Source: Clostridia bacterium
Lineage (GTDB): Bacteria; Bacillota_E; SLMV01; PUMD01
NCBI GenBank assembly: GCA_003562655.1
Contig: PWUC01000176.1
Span: 1 to 14,774 of the forward strand
Reading direction: 5' to 3'
DNA length: 14,774 bases
Below, one piece after another: positions 13,819 through 14,774 of this stretch. The notes under the pieces are model-generated. The model saw only the letters and a program-made list of their open reading frames with translations. It was not told the origin of the DNA and ran no database searches. The position numbers and the translations under genes were made by a program. Positions within the stretch are counted from its first letter, which is position 1. The number at the start of each line of letters is the position of its first letter.

Positions 13819-14774
13819 TGCAAACCACCCTCTCTGGCATCGATGAGTTCCGCTACCGGCACGTCGATCAACCTGTCCCCGGCTTCAACGACGAGGGATG
13901 TGCCCTCAACCTGACCGATCACGCTCAGCGGACACCCCAATCGCCGGGCCAGTTCAACCAGGGCCCCCAGACAACCCGGCGGGGCCGTCGCCAGGTACCG
14001 CGGCCCACCCTCACCAAACAGGGCCTGGTCCGTCCTTTCACCCGACGGCAGTACGACCCTGGCCCCCAGGTGAGACCGCGAAAGACACGCGGCCTCGGCC
14101 AGGGCGACCGCCAGGCCTCCGTCGGATACATCGTGGGCCGAATGGATCAGGCCGGCGGCAATGCCCCTCCGGCAGGTCTCACCGGCCGCCAGCTCCGCCG
14201 CGTAGTCGGTTGCGGGCACCGGGCCGGCCACCTCGCGGGCGATGATGTTCAGGTACTGGGAGCCGCCCAGCGACCCCGTCCCCCCACCGAGCAGGAGCAC
14301 CCGGTCGCCCTCCGCCGCAAACCCGGGCGAGGCACACCGCGAGACATCATCGAGGAGGCCGACCATGCCGATGACGGGGGTGGGATAGATCTGGCGTCCT
14401 CCCGTCTCGTTGTAGAAGCTGACGTTGCCGCCGGTGACCGGCGTGCCCAGCTCCCGGCAGGCCTCGGCCATCCCCCCAACGACCTCGACGAAGCTGTACA
14501 TGACCCCGGGCTTCTCCGGATTGCCGAAGTTCAGACAGTTGGTCACCGCCAGGGGACGGGCCCCCACGGCGGACAGGTTCCGGTAGCTCTCGGCGACGGC
14601 GCAGATGGCCCCCCTGCGCGGATCCAGATGACAGAGCATCCCATTTCCATCGACGGCGACGGCAATCCCCCGCTCCGATCCCCTGATCCGAAGAACGGCC
14701 GCATCGGCGCCGGGATTCAGGACGGTGTTGATCCCCACCATGTGATCGTACTGCTCATACACACAGCGGCGAGA
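13815..14774 (-). CDS. purL: FGAM synthase subunit PurL, C-terminal part (cut by window edge)
   Basis: Converts FGAR to FGAM using ATP and ammonia. Only the last ~319 residues are inside the window; the frame is open to 14774, entering as SRRC-VYEQYDHMVGINTV, a standard internal stretch, so the GTG at 14762 is not a start. Seen are GADAAVLRI, NCLNFGNPEKPGVMYSF, GTPVTGGNVSFYNETGG, TPVIGMVGLLDD and the C-terminal SAHDVSDGGLAVALAEA. The protein ends at about the point expected for the small (~740-residue) PurL that works with PurS and PurQ, with no fused glutaminase domain. PurS and PurQ, expected just upstream, are outside the window. The stop overlaps the purF start by four bases. Confidence 0.96.
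   Translation of the reverse strand, partial: SRRCVYEQYDHMVGINTVLNPGADAAVLRIRGSERGIAVAVDGNGMLCHLDPRRGAICAVAESYRNLSAVGARPLAVTNCLNFGNPEKPGVMYSFVEVVGGMAEACRELGTPVTGGNVSFYNETGGRQIYPTPVIGMVGLLDDVSRCASPGFAAEGDRVLLLGGGTGSLGGSQYLNIIAREVAGPVPATDYAAELAAGETCRRGIAAGLIHSAHDVSDGGLAVALAEAACLSRSHLGARVVLPSGERTDQALFGEGGPRYLATAPPGCLGALVELARRLGCPLSVIGQVEGTSLVVEAGDRLIDVPVAELIDAREGGLQ

Noticed and set aside
12439..13914. 491-codon open frame on the plus strand
   Set aside because: Antisense to purF and the purL end; an artefact of codon bias.
1..14774. CRISPR array, tRNA or rRNA genes, insertion sequence ends
   Set aside because: No repeated spacer pattern, no tRNA-like cloverleaf text and no transposase reading frame seen on either strand.

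Overview
The window looks like chromosome from a GC-rich bacterium, most likely a high-GC Firmicutes/Clostridia-type lineage. The support is a Bacillus-type purine gene order (purL-F-M-N-H-D), a PurF with a propeptide and a 4Fe-4S cluster site, a PcrA-type helicase with the Firmicutes-like C-terminal domain, and a group IIC intron. GC content was judged by eye and no taxonomy search was possible, so the lineage is an inference. Every convincing gene lies on the minus strand, so transcription runs from high to low coordinates.

Layout in the direction of transcription. (1) 14774-7921 is a tightly packed de novo purine operon: the 3' part of purL, then purF, purM, purN, purH and purD, mostly overlapping or separated by a few bases. 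It covers the FGAM synthase, amidophosphoribosyltransferase, AIR synthase, GAR transformylase, AICAR transformylase/IMP cyclohydrolase and GAR synthetase steps. (2) After 80 bases comes pcrA/uvrD (7840-5633), with an extended -10 promoter and an inverted repeat covering its ribosome binding site, followed closely by a DUF368/PopT-type membrane protein (5590-4802). (3) A peptide/nickel-type ABC lipoprotein (4773-3229) is followed, across an AT-rich promoter/operator-like gap, by two ABC ATPases of the OppD/OppF type (3129-1126). No permease genes are present. (4) oppF is followed by a GC-rich terminator hairpin. Eight bases after its stem begins a group IIC intron (1063 to beyond position 1). 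The window holds its ribozyme domains upstream of the ORF and the first ~187 codons of its reverse transcriptase.

Most of the window is ordinary housekeeping DNA, and I see no clearly undescribed system. The parts most worth a second look are the intron at the terminator (with an odd reverse transcriptase N-terminus), the hairpin that could mask the pcrA ribosome binding site on read-through mRNA, the perfect palindrome at the oppD promoter, and the permease-less transporter cluster.
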